Shown: positions 29,945-40,067 of the stretch, piece after piece
How positions within the stretch are numbered: the stretch's first letter is position 1
Layout: the number at the start of each line of letters is the position of its first letter
Origin: Trypanosoma brucei gambiense DAL972
Lineage: Eukaryota > Euglenozoa > Kinetoplastea > Trypanosomatida > Trypanosomatidae
DNA: 64,000 nt
Reading direction: 5' to 3'
Assembly: GCF_000210295.1 (NCBI RefSeq)
Contig: NC_026740.1
Location: 248,001 to 312,000 of the forward strand
Translations under genes and position numbers: made by a program
The notes under the pieces: generated by a model
The model's database searches: none
Seen by the model: only the letters and a program-made list of their open reading frames with translations
What the model was told of the DNA's origin: nothing

Positions 29945-30758
29945 TCTTGCGCTACGTTATGTAGTAGACGAGATTACTGGACGCTGAAGGAGGATGGGGA
30001 TGGGGAGTATGCGCACGAGACCTCAACGCATTTGTGTGAGGCGCACCAGGGAGGGGGGGGGGACGTCAACAGGTACGAGCCCAAACGAACATCACAAGGT
30101 CCTCTATTTTTTCAACTGTTTTAAAATATTCACCTAATATGCCGAGGTTTCGTGGTGCACGTGTAGGTTTCTATGAATGCATGAGCGACTACGTGGGCCG
30201 GTCGCTAACTGCTGTAGCTTCTCACTGTGTTGTCGTTTTGCTCCGATCTTCTTGCGATGTTCTGTTTTGGAGCCGGCTATTTCACAAATGGAACACATGC
30301 GTTTCCCCCAAGAAACGGCGTACGTTTGTATGTGTGTAGTTTGAAGGAGGGACTGGGAGCGATGAGTCGGAAAAAGGACCGAAATGCAAGCGGTCATACC
30401 ATTCAGCACTCACGTGCATTTTGGTTGGTGCGTATCTGTACTCACTTTTTACCATGAGTGTTACCTGCCGCGAGGGGTAACGTGACTGTACGACAACGTG
30501 GGTAAGCTTTCTTGGACAACTCATAATTCTGCAGGTCTTTTCTTTTTTCCCTCCCTTCGTCGTTTTTGTATGCAAATTTGTTATCTTTTCCCCACATTTC
30601 AAACACTTGCGATCTATCCAATCCCGCGTGAGTAGTAACAGGTCTTGCACTGAAGCGGGGAGAGAGGTGGCCGGAAGAAAGTAATACACCAATCAGGGGA
30701 GCAGTGGGGAGAATACTTTAGCTCTGTGCTACACCGTAAACAGAAGGCAAACACTGAA
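29945..30758. other. Spacer, 0.8 kb
   Basis: Contains a G run near 30050-30061. A pyrimidine-rich tract at about 30536-30572 may guide trans-splicing of the following RCC1 locus. No gene seen. Confidence 0.55.
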
Positions 30759-31265
30759 ATGCACGAACCTCGTGAAGTAGTTCCTCTGGAGCGCGCTTTC
30801 CTGGACGTTCCCGACGTCTCGGAGGACGTACATTGGCTTTTGCGCCGGTTCGTCAACGAAGACGGTGTCGTCTTGGGTTGGGGCCTTTGTCGCAACGGTG
30901 AACTGGGGACGGGTACTCGGAACAACGTCATTACGCCGTTTATCATTGGTGGTTTGGATAAACCGATTCGCATAGGATGCTCCTCCATGACCTCCGTGTG
31001 GCTAGGCGTCCGCGGTGCTGTCCTTACAATGGGTGGTGGCATGTGGGGTGAACTTGGCGTTCCGGACCCACAGGTGATGCCACTTCTCTCCTGCACTGAA
31101 CATGGCGTGCCTATTTCGACCGCACAAATTGATCTCCGGCAATTCAATTGGAATGAGATGATTGTGGACGTCAAGGGAGGGCATGCATTTTTTGCTGCAC
31201 TTTCTAGCAAAGGGGAGGTGTTATGTGGGGGGCAAACGATTACGCCCAATGTACTCCTGAGGTAA
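30759..31265 (+). pseudogene. 5' part of a second RCC1-repeat gene, cut off by a frameshift
   Basis: ATG 30759 (MHEPREVVPLE; the frame itself reaches a GTG at 30726) opens a 168-residue reading frame ending at TAA 31263-31265. It holds the first RCC1 blades: VVLGWGLCRNGELGTG, then LTMGGGMWGELG, then FFAALSSKGEVL. The repeat then breaks: the reading frame continues as nonsense, while the shifted (+2) frame from 31223 continues the same blade as MWGANDYAQC. One base is missing, or two extra, around 31221-31232, next to a run of six G. This is either a real disruption or a base-calling error at the homopolymer. Together with the next entry it would be one gene of about 840 codons. Confidence 0.75.
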
Positions 31266-33280
31266 GGGGAGCGTGCTGTGCAACACCACGCAAACGCCGT
31301 GTGGCGGCTGAGAGAATTGTGGAGGTTGCTTGCGGCAACTATACCGTTTTGGCCCTTTCAGAGCGTGGTGAAGTATACGGCTGGGGCTACACCCTTCTCC
31401 TTGGCGAGGAGGAATCGACGTGGAAGACGTTGCCCCCGAATCATTTGAAAAGAGTGATTGTGGATGGCGAAGAGAGGGGTACCGTCGTGCAACCTGTTAA
31501 AATTCGTTCGTTGAGTTCCAAGTCGATAAGCCACATACGGATGGGACCGTGGCATGCCTTTGCGTTTAGCAGTGAAGGCCGTGCTTATAGCTGGGGTCTA
31601 GGGGAGGGTGGCCGACTGGGGCACGGTGACGAGGAAAACGTCAGCTTACCAAAGGAAGTCAAGGGGCTTAAATCAGCTGTGGTTGAGGTTGCGTGCGGCA
31701 GTTTCCACACATGTTTGGTAACCTCCAGCGGCCTCGCGTACGCCTGTGGAGATAACCAAGGCGGCCAATGCGGAGTCCCCGGTGAAGTCATAGTTACAAC
31801 CTTTCGTCAACTCGACCTTCCACTACGCCATAAGGTGATATCGGCGTCGTGTGGGCGACACCATACGTTGCTGCTTTTAGAAACGGGAGAAGTCGTAGCA
31901 TACGGAACGGGGTTGGGCGTTGGTGTAGGACTGGGGCACGGCTTGCGGATGATACGAGGTGTTCCCATCATGGACAACTACATATCACTATGGCTGACAA
32001 GTGGGTCGTGCCACAACTTCTCCCTTAGCTTACCCAAGAACCTTTCCATGCTTATACTAGGGCTGCCACACCGGGGGGTTCACAGTGCGATTTCAGTCAT
32101 TGGGGTAAAGGAGGGACTCTTAACTGCTGCTTTGGGACAGGGCTTTTCCATCATATTGAATAGACGCGGCGTGTGTTATGCAATGGGAATGGGTGGATGG
32201 GGACAACTCGGCATTGACCTCAGTAAAGTGCGGGATTTCACTCACGATAGGGTGCCCGTTGTGCGGCATGCCACCAAAATAACCAGTCTTAGTTCCTCAG
32301 CGATCGTGCAAGTTAGCGCCGGGATTTGCTTCTCGGCGGCACTCAGCGATACCCAGCGTGTCTTTACGTGGGGAAGCAACGTGTACGGTCAGTGTGGACT
32401 CGGTGTTAGTCCTATAGAGAACCCACGCATTGCTGAACCTCAAGAAATTGGATGGCTTGCCGATAAGATGATCGTCCAAGTGGCGTGTGGTTGTTTTTTT
32501 GCTCTGGCGCTGAGTGCAACTGGTTGCGTTTACAGCTGGGGCAACATTGAGTGTTGTGGCGTGGGCGACTTGCCGCTGCCACCGGAGATACCAGACAACC
32601 TTGTAATGGAGTCGTTAGGAAACGATAGCACTGCCAGTATCCTTATGCCAGTGGAAGTGCCAAGTCTTTCCAACATCGTAGCCGTGGCAGCTGGGGCTTG
32701 GCATGCAATGGCGTTGAACGCTGCGGGGGAAATTTACGCATGGGGCATTGGTGCTTGTGGACGACTTGGTTACGGTGGAGAAGATGACCGCATCACTCCT
32801 GTGAAGGTGTTGCTTTCCGCTTTCGCTACAAAAATTGGATGCGGACCCTTTGGGAGTTACGCCATCACCGATGAAGGCAAGCTGTATGTGTGGGGCGCCA
32901 ATGGAAGGGCTCAGCTTTCTGCTACAGGAAGCCGCATTCTCCTTCCAACGCATGTGCTCGATGATGTGATGGAGGCCACATTGGGGAAGTATTTTGCCCT
33001 TGTACTCACTCGCTCCCGTGAGTTCAGGTTTTCCGGCGTGATGGAGCACCAGAAGGGCGTGTACGTCAGCGAGTCGTTTAACGACCTGAGGAATATACCT
33101 CCAGAGTTATCCAGGGACAACCTGTCGATGGAAGGATGCCAAGGCGTACGAGTGTTTGCCGGGGTGGAGCATGCAATTGTGCTCGTGGAAAAGGACCCGC
33201 TACCACCAGCTGTGGTTACTGAGCTGCACTACACGTTGCGGGATCGGCCGGCGCAAATTATCAGGCGAAGTGCCCGTTAG
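31223..33280 (+). CDS. Second RCC1-repeat protein, main part (frame 2)
   Basis: 685 codons from ATG 31223; the ATG is inside an RCC1 blade, so it is probably not the native start (see the 5' part at 30759-31265). Repeats with clear signatures follow: YGWGYTLLLG, YSWGLGEGGRLGHG, ACGDNQGGQCG, FTWGSNVYGQCGLG, YAWGIGACGRLGYG and YVWGANGRAQL. The blade order and the divergent middle (VAYGTGLGVGVGLGHG, then DNYISLWLTSGSCH) parallel the 1152-residue RCC1 protein at 23778, marking an ancient local duplication. The C-terminus is short and basic (RPAQIIRRSAR). Possible role: beta-propeller scaffold or exchange factor; unknown. If the frameshift is real, this part could be expressed only from an internal start or not at all. 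Confidence 0.88.
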   Translation: MWGANDYAQCTPEVRGACCATPRKRRVAAERIVEVACGNYTVLALSERGEVYGWGYTLLLGEEESTWKTLPPNHLKRVIVDGEERGTVVQPVKIRSLSSKSISHIRMGPWHAFAFSSEGRAYSWGLGEGGRLGHGDEENVSLPKEVKGLKSAVVEVACGSFHTCLVTSSGLAYACGDNQGGQCGVPGEVIVTTFRQLDLPLRHKVISASCGRHHTLLLLETGEVVAYGTGLGVGVGLGHGLRMIRGVPIMDNYISLWLTSGSCHNFSLSLPKNLSMLILGLPHRGVHSAISVIGVKEGLLTAALGQGFSIILNRRGVCYAMGMGGWGQLGIDLSKVRDFTHDRVPVVRHATKITSLSSSAIVQVSAGICFSAALSDTQRVFTWGSNVYGQCGLGVSPIENPRIAEPQEIGWLADKMIVQVACGCFFALALSATGCVYSWGNIECCGVGDLPLPPEIPDNLVMESLGNDSTASILMPVEVPSLSNIVAVAAGAWHAMALNAAGEIYAWGIGACGRLGYGGEDDRITPVKVLLSAFATKIGCGPFGSYAITDEGKLYVWGANGRAQLSATGSRILLPTHVLDDVMEATLGKYFALVLTRSREFRFSGVMEHQKGVYVSESFNDLRNIPPELSRDNLSMEGCQGVRVFAGVEHAIVLVEKDPLPPAVVTELHYTLRDRPAQIIRRSAR

Positions 33281-33990
33281 TCCTCCTTTCAGCGTTTTTT
33301 CATCGTTTACAGTATTGTCGTCATTTTTATTTCTTTACTGTTGTAACTTCCGTTATCGTGTTGTTGTTTTAATCCTTTCTTGACGCTGTTTTATTTTTTG
33401 CCTCCTTAATTTGCCTGCAAATTGACTTCTTTGGCCCCATTCTGATGCAGAACTTACGCGCATGTATGCGAATGTGGCCCGACAGTGAAGTGGCGGGAGC
33501 AGTCGCTCTGGTGTGTTGTTTTACACGCGTTCGTGTGCATTTATTTTCTTTGATCTTTTGTTTAATTTTATCCCCTCTTTTTTTTTTGTATTGTCCCTCC
33601 CGCCTACCAGCGGCAATCGCGTATCATGTGTTGGAGGTTGAGGGGGTGATAGTGGAGGGGGTAAAATAATTTAAATGAAAAACAGACATAATAGAAACGA
33701 AGCTTTTTAAAAAAAATTATGTGTCCAATGAAGGAAGAAGGGGAAGTGGATGTGTTAATGTTATTTTGTGCGTTGAAGTTTTTACTCGTCCATCAAGATT
33801 GAGTTTTTCTTTACGTTTTTTTCCCTTGCTGGTGGATTCCTTCGATCCACCCCCCTCCTGTTTAACCCTTAACTTGTGAAGTGTGGGAATTGGTGTAATA
33901 AATTCAGAGGGGAGGCGGACGGAGAGTGAAGGAGGGGAGGGGAGAAAAAAGGATATCAGGGGAGGTGCTTTTAATAAAAAAAAAGTATGC

Positions 33991-33999
33991 ATATATATG

Positions 34000-34058
<59 letters not shown>

Positions 34059-34060
34059 GT
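33991..34060. repeat. Compound microsatellite TA-TG-(ATGTGT)
   Basis: TA runs (33991-34018), then TG (34019-34032), then repeated ATGTGT hexamers to about 34060. Likely variable between strains. Confidence 0.9.
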
Positions 34061-35349
34061 CTGTGTTTATTCGTATATCTACGCTTTATTTGTTTAGTTA
34101 GTTGCCTTTTCCTTATTGTTACAAGTTATACTGTTGATATTGTTGATATTTTTCATCTACTCGCACATCTCACTTTGCCCTGCAACGCAACAGGTTTATC
34201 GCATTACCGTATCGCAGAATACCGTTCTTCAACCATCGAAGCCACATTTACTCGAAAAATATCGTGCCTGTCATTTACCTATTTATTTATTCATTTTCCT
34301 TCTTAATGATTACTGGTTCCTTCATCTTAAACCATTACAAGGGGAGCCATCGCTGGTATATGTATTGCTTCACTGTGTCTACTTATGTATGTATCAGCGT
34401 AAAGAAGAATATTGAATACGCTCCCTCACTTTCCACCTTGCCTTTTTTTCTTTAGTTTCAGGAATTTTTAGAGTTCTGTAAGCATCCGACGAGCCGTCTT
34501 GTATTTCTGTGCAAATGGCCGTGTGGATGCTGTAGAGAGAAATGCGTTGAGTTGTTGTATGTAGTGAAATAGAGGTGACGGGTATGAACTTCTTCTACAA
34601 AGAAAAATCGCAGAAGGAAAGCACGCACTTAATGACTAGCATCCATTGTAAGCGCCACTGTCACGCCGTATGAGTGCACTTTATCAGTTCTAATTTCTTA
34701 ATTCATTATTTTTTTGCGCTGGTACTCTTAAGGGTGTAACACGATGTGCTTGTTTGCTTGTTGAGGACGGCGTGTAGGGAGTTTTAGCATAAAACAAAAA
34801 AGGCGACGGGCACCAACCTGGGTCATGATCATTTTCTTCACCTATTTTTCCCCCCTTCATTATTATTATTATTTTTCCTGCGCTATATCGTTTGCGGACT
34901 GCGGCAAATAGATGAGTAAATAAATATTTAGAAACGTAAAAGGTAGTGACTGTACAAGAACTCAAGTAAACAAAGTACGGTTTCCTCTGTGTGTTTGCGC
35001 GAAAACTGTTTTTGAAGAAGAATGAGCGGTGCCAGAAACTTATTACTTTCTCTCCGTCTGCGCTTGCAGTTTGTGTGTATATATCTTTCCTGCCTTTTCC
35101 TGTTCTGTTTTTCTCCCTCTTAATTCCTTCCGGCCATTACCGGGATAGTGTCTTTGAGTAGTTGTTGCCTGACCTGCAAACACTCCTGTGGTCCACTGAG
35201 AGTGTTATTATCATTATTGCAGGCTTTCCCCTGCTGCTGTCAAATAACAGGGTCACACAAAAAGGGAAAGAAAGAGAAGGGGAGAGGAGGGAAGTTAGTG
35301 AAGGTTAAGGGACAAAACAGACATAGTGTGAGGAAGTAGCGGATTGCTG

Positions 35350-35351
<2 letters not shown>

Positions 35352-35381
<30 letters not shown>
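35352..35381. repeat. TA microsatellite
   Basis: Thirty bases of alternating AT, the longest pure TA run in the window. Confidence 0.9.
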
Positions 35382-35383
<2 letters not shown>

Positions 35384-35596
35384 CCCCAAATACTAATCGT
35401 AGTAAGTCAAGGAGAGCACAAGAAGAAATAATAACGAGCGCAAACTCGTTCCCTTATATACAAGTTATTGTTTCCCTGCGGCAGTAAACTACCCGGTTGT
35501 TCATATTAGCGGGAAGGAAAGGTGGTACGGGAGAGGGGCAGAAGAGGGTTAGTGCATTTTTTTTTGTTTTTCGAACCCCCCCCCCCCCCAAAATCC

Positions 35597-38500
35597 ATGG
35601 AGCATCAAAACGACCGCTGCACTTATTCCGTTCGCCCGCACGGGAAGTTGCAAGAATACTTGCTGGAACTCGAGAGTAAACTCCGGAATACCGCCGCACT
35701 GCTCCGTGAGTTCGGCACAACACCTAAGGGGAGCGATGCGGAGGGCTCTCCTGCCAATTGCACCACCTCTGCAGCGCAATCGGTGGGTGCGTACATCGAG
35801 GAACTACAGGGAGAAGTTGAGGCGTATGATGAACTTATCAACGAGCGACTAAAACAAATACGCCACCAGGCGGATGCAGCCTCGCAGGTGCACGTGGCAT
35901 ATCAAAAGATGTTTCCGGACCATTCTCTCAAACCGAATACGATTAGCCCTGCAGAGAGGAAGCCATCAGCTAGTAGAGGTGTCTGTTGCGACGGTGTTCG
36001 TCGATACCTTTCTCACTTTATAAACTGGGATCCGTTGGAATTTGCTCGTGTCCCGGGTGGTGAAGACGAGGCTAATTGGGATCCACGAACGTCTCCCGCG
36101 CCTAGAAACAGCGCTTCATCGTATCCGACCGAGGGAATTAAGGGGGATGGCGGTGATCGGAACTGTGGGCCATGGTCGCATGCTCATTCGATGCCTAACC
36201 ACCAGTCGCAGTGGTCGGGAGCTCCGTGCGGCCCACGCGGATCGGGTCAGCAGTGCGGTAGACGAGGGATAAAATCTGTAGTGGATGATTTGGTGGTTCG
36301 GCAGCTTCAGTATGACGGCGTCCCGCTAACAACGACGATGGAGATGGATCTGGGATGCTATAATGGATTGGCGGCTGCATGTGAAAAGAATCCCACGAGG
36401 AGCAGCCATCCAGTAAGCGTGGCTGTGCCGCAGGAGATCCGTTGCAGAGTCCTGCGACCGTGTTCACTTCGGGAGGAAAGCGTGGACATACTGCAAATGG
36501 TAACGGACGCCTACCCGCGTACCGTTCAGTGGATTGTTAATATCGTTAATCTTTGCATCTCCTCCGCAGATATTCCGAGGACGGTCATGACGACTGCTGA
36601 AGGATTGGCACTGCTACTAGAGGCAGATGCTAATGGAGCCATACCGCACACGCAGCAAACGAGGGAGAGTGAGAGCCAATCGAGCAAGGTGTTTTTCCCA
36701 GCGGTTTCTGCACCAGAAGCGGAACCGACGCCGGATCGTGACATGCGCGAGACTCAGGAAACACCGGAACTCGGCGATGTTGTGCGGCTTCACAGAAGTG
36801 CTGCCTTCTTGTGGTCCTCGCAATTGAATGAGGAAGTCGAAGACGGAGAGGATGATGAACTCGCGGAAGCCACCAGTAGAGATGCCGGTACCGATATGGC
36901 TCCAGACGAGGAGCAAGATTATCTCGAGGAACACGAATATTATGTAGGCATGGAAGATCTTATACATGCAGATGTGGAAGCCGATGAGGTGGAGGAAGAC
37001 GAAGACGACGATGGAGATGGAGATGGAGATGACGGCCGGATATTTGTGAATGACAGCGCAGGAGAGGAAGAAGACGAGGTGGATGAGGATATGCTTGAGG
37101 AAGGGGAAGATGTCGGCGAAGAGGAGACTGAAGACGACTACAGATACTTGCAACAGCAGCGAAACGCAGAGGAAGGTGGCGTTGGCGGAGGAATCCGGGG
37201 TCGAGGGGAGGGAGGAGAGAAACAAGGAGAGCCAACTGCGTCCACGGAACAGAATGAAGTCCAACTCGTAGCTTTCGTGATGCAGCGACTGAAGGTATTC
37301 CTGTCAGACCTCGTGATTATTACGGCACTGCAACAGCTGGCGCTGATGGTTTCGGCGGCTCGGGCTACAATGTCAGACATGACGATTAACGGGGGCGAAG
37401 ACGGTGACACAACTTCGTTGACACTGCAGCGAGCCGCTGAGTTCGCCTTAGCGTTATGTCGTCATCCGTCCGTGGCATGGCGGCTTGCAGTCGAGAACGG
37501 GTTTCATCAGTCTCACACGCTGGGTGATGGTGATCCTCAGGTCAGTGGTGATTCTGCGCGGCCGTCCGCACTGCTGCTTTCTTTCCGTCACATTCTCGTG
37601 GCACTTGGGTACATGCCGTTAGCCCTGGGAAATGAGCACAGGCGTGCCTGTGAGGAGTCACAAGTGAATGGGAACTCACACGGTGGGAAACAGGCACAGG
37701 AACGCCTGCTGTGGTGTGTGGCGCCCTTTCTGCGCTTGTGGGGCGACAACCAGCGATCGTACTCTCGTGTTGGCGTTCCAACAGATCCCATGTACGGTTT
37801 CGTCGAGGATAGTCGTGGTACTGGTGGGGCCGCGGTAGCCGTTCCGATATGCACGACGCCGTTAGTGTGGCAAGAAAGCGTTCTCATGAGCCTCCTTGAT
37901 CAGGTAGGGAAATTGAAACAGCTTGAGGAGCTTCTTCAACAGGAAGGACATAATGTGAAGCAAGCGGCATCTTCCTTCAATGCAACTCCCCAACCAGAGA
38001 GCCTGCTTTATCGCTTCATATATCCACTTAGTGCACCGGTGCTGCGTAATCTTGACGATTGCTGCGAAAGGGGCCTCATCACGACATTCGGAGGTAGTCC
38101 TTCGCAACGCACGAGTATGAGCGAGTCACCGCAAGGTACCCCTTTTCGCCTGCCGCCTCCACAGCAGCAACCAGCGTCACCGGCCGCAGCTATCAGTACC
38201 CAGCGGCGCTCAATAATCAGCGGGTTTCGCGGCATGTTGCAAGGCTGGACGGGCTCTCGAAACAACAATCGTCGCAACACCGATACCGATCCTGCTGTAA
38301 CCAGTGGGGACGAGGCCCAATCCCAGGATCCCACTGCCTCTCCGAAACCTTCAGCACCCCAGCATACCGTGATCTTGGAGCTTCCCCACGCCAGCACGAT
38401 TTTGTTGCAGCAAGACGAGCTACAACGACGCGCTACATCCGCGTTACTTTATCCCAAGGAAAATCTGAGCTTCCATTCGGCGAACCCCGTTAGGTTGCTA

Positions 38501-38827
38501 AACTCATTTGTTGTGTGGCAACCGATGTTCCAGAAAACCATGTGCTACTGCCCGATAACACGCAGACGTTGTATTGACGCGTGTGTGCACGGTATCACTC
38601 CCGAGCAATATAAGGAAGCGCCGACGTCCCTCACAACTGGGGCTGAGTCGGGGTTCAATCCCGCGCAGTTGTTAAACTGTGGTCACGTGATTTCATATCG
38701 CGCGATGATGGCACTGGCAGAACGGCCGCAGCGACTAGTCAGAGGGTCGTCAAACGGCGTGCGATGTCCGTATTGCACAATGGTGACTCCGTTGGAGCAG
38801 TCGCTGATGCTATCGTGTATTTACTAG
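35597..38827 (+). CDS. Large acidic protein with C-terminal RMD5-like RING
   Basis: 1076 residues from ATG 35597 (MEHQNDRCTYS); the frame extends upstream only to a GTG. The C-terminus has a degenerate RING: CYCPIT at 983-988, CGHVISY with C1028 and H1030, and CPYC at 1057-1060. This spacing and the CGHVIS and CPYC motifs resemble RMD5/GID2-type RINGs of the GID/CTLH E3 ligase, but the protein is more than twice as long and I cannot see LisH or CTLH domains with confidence. Residues about 415-560 are extremely acidic (long runs of D and E) and surely disordered. An N-terminal helix (LQEYLLELESKLRN) may be a coiled coil. The polypyrimidine tract sits directly against the ATG with no AG between, so the true 5' end is uncertain. 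Inferred role: E3 ligase component. Confidence 0.87.
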   Translation: MEHQNDRCTYSVRPHGKLQEYLLELESKLRNTAALLREFGTTPKGSDAEGSPANCTTSAAQSVGAYIEELQGEVEAYDELINERLKQIRHQADAASQVHVAYQKMFPDHSLKPNTISPAERKPSASRGVCCDGVRRYLSHFINWDPLEFARVPGGEDEANWDPRTSPAPRNSASSYPTEGIKGDGGDRNCGPWSHAHSMPNHQSQWSGAPCGPRGSGQQCGRRGIKSVVDDLVVRQLQYDGVPLTTTMEMDLGCYNGLAAACEKNPTRSSHPVSVAVPQEIRCRVLRPCSLREESVDILQMVTDAYPRTVQWIVNIVNLCISSADIPRTVMTTAEGLALLLEADANGAIPHTQQTRESESQSSKVFFPAVSAPEAEPTPDRDMRETQETPELGDVVRLHRSAAFLWSSQLNEEVEDGEDDELAEATSRDAGTDMAPDEEQDYLEEHEYYVGMEDLIHADVEADEVEEDEDDDGDGDGDDGRIFVNDSAGEEEDEVDEDMLEEGEDVGEEETEDDYRYLQQQRNAEEGGVGGGIRGRGEGGEKQGEPTASTEQNEVQLVAFVMQRLKVFLSDLVIITALQQLALMVSAARATMSDMTINGGEDGDTTSLTLQRAAEFALALCRHPSVAWRLAVENGFHQSHTLGDGDPQVSGDSARPSALLLSFRHILVALGYMPLALGNEHRRACEESQVNGNSHGGKQAQERLLWCVAPFLRLWGDNQRSYSRVGVPTDPMYGFVEDSRGTGGAAVAVPICTTPLVWQESVLMSLLDQVGKLKQLEELLQQEGHNVKQAASSFNATPQPESLLYRFIYPLSAPVLRNLDDCCERGLITTFGGSPSQRTSMSESPQGTPFRLPPPQQQPASPAAAISTQRRSIISGFRGMLQGWTGSRNNNRRNTDTDPAVTSGDEAQSQDPTASPKPSAPQHTVILELPHASTILLQQDELQRRATSALLYPKENLSFHSANPVRLLNSFVVWQPMFQKTMCYCPITRRRCIDACVHGITPEQYKEAPTSLTTGAESGFNPAQLLNCGHVISYRAMMALAERPQRLVRGSSNGVRCPYCTMVTPLEQSLMLSCIY

Positions 38828-40067
38828 TGATTTTTTTGTCAGTTAGCATCTTGCGTACAAAGGGCTCCGTGTGTATAACCGAATACTGAAAAAAAAACAA
38901 CAGCAACCCTTACGGTCGCCTGTTATTGGCGCTGAAGTAATTTACCATCACCATCACTTTCTCACTTTCTCTCGTCGTGTGCGTTTGCATTATTCTTGCT
39001 AATTCTCTCATTGTTGTTTAGTGCCGATTCTATGGTCGTTGGGGTATCCTGCCTTGCAACTTCACATTCTACGGGGCTCCGCACTCTTTCACTAAGTTTT
39101 TCAGTGAGTGAACTTGTGAGACCATAATCACTGCAGGAATTGGGAAGCAAAGAGAAACCGAACGCCTGCTGATTTTTTTGTTTTTTCTTACACATATCTA
39201 TACAGTGCTGCAAAGGGGGGGGGGAGTAATTGAAAGGATCGTGGTTTTACCCAGCCTTTTAGCTGTGTGAAAAAATTATTCTTGGGCACACTCTCATTTA
39301 TCCCTCTTGTCTCCTTTAATTCGTGCGCGGCATGATTTGTCTTCATGCAACAGCGTTACGGATTCCCGTGGAGCCGTTTTGTTTTTCCCCATACCTGTCA
39401 TCGTTGTTGCTGGCGGTGTATCATCGGATGTAAGGAGGTGTATATTTATATATATCTTTCCCTAACGAACACCTCACCTTCTTCCCCTCCCTTCTTCCTT
39501 TGCTAGTTGTAACGTCTGCTGTTGCTTAAGTGTGATTGGTACGGGAAATATGAAGAGGGGTGGGCAATAAGAGGCGCGACAGCCAACACTGGGGGAGGGA
39601 AGGGGTGAGGGTTTGTCACTAATGCTTCTTTCCTCTGCGCTGCTGTATGTAATGTTGTTGCGTTATCTCTACAACAGAAATCTTTGGAAGTGAAAATTTT
39701 CCTTTGTGCGTGGAAATGCATACCGCTTGCATATCCCAGTTGATCAATCGATATATTTATGCATATATTTTGGTGTGACACTTCTTCTATCGTCATTTTA
39801 CCTTAGTCTTCACTTTCTTTCGTTTGGGTGCCATCTAGCACCGATTACACAAGCAGCTTCTCCAACACCTGTCTCCTCCCCTTTCAAATTTGTGAGCTTC
39901 TAATTTTTTCGTTTCAATTCTCTGAGCTGCTACTCTTTTCCTTTTTTTTTTTTGGGGGGGGGGGCTGCATTCGTCCTCATCCTACAAGTTGTATCTACAC
40001 CGTTTTATTTACGTTTGGACACGTGCAAACCGAATCGGCCGTCTAGAAGGAGGCGTGCGTAGGAGAC
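38828..40067. other. Spacer, 1.24 kb
   Basis: UTR-like. G run near 39207-39215; a T run followed by a G run at about 39940-39964; AG at 39987-39988 is a likely acceptor for the gene at 40068, with no ATG in between. Confidence 0.55.

Larger units (their letters stand above)
33281..35596. other. Long spacer, 2.3 kb, microsatellite-rich
   Basis: Holds a composite TA/TG/ATGTGT array (33991-34060), TTA repeats near 34859-34873, a 30-base TA run (35352-35381), a T/A palindrome (33704-33716), and a long pyrimidine tract ending in a C run (about 35558-35590) just before the next ATG. Another likely acceptor is AG at 35484. No gene supported. Confidence 0.6.

Noticed and set aside
36617..37264. 215-codon hydrophobic minus-strand frame
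   Set aside because: Mirror of the poly-acidic coding region (GAN/GAR codons read backwards give Leu, Ile, Phe, Val and Ser). Not a membrane protein gene.
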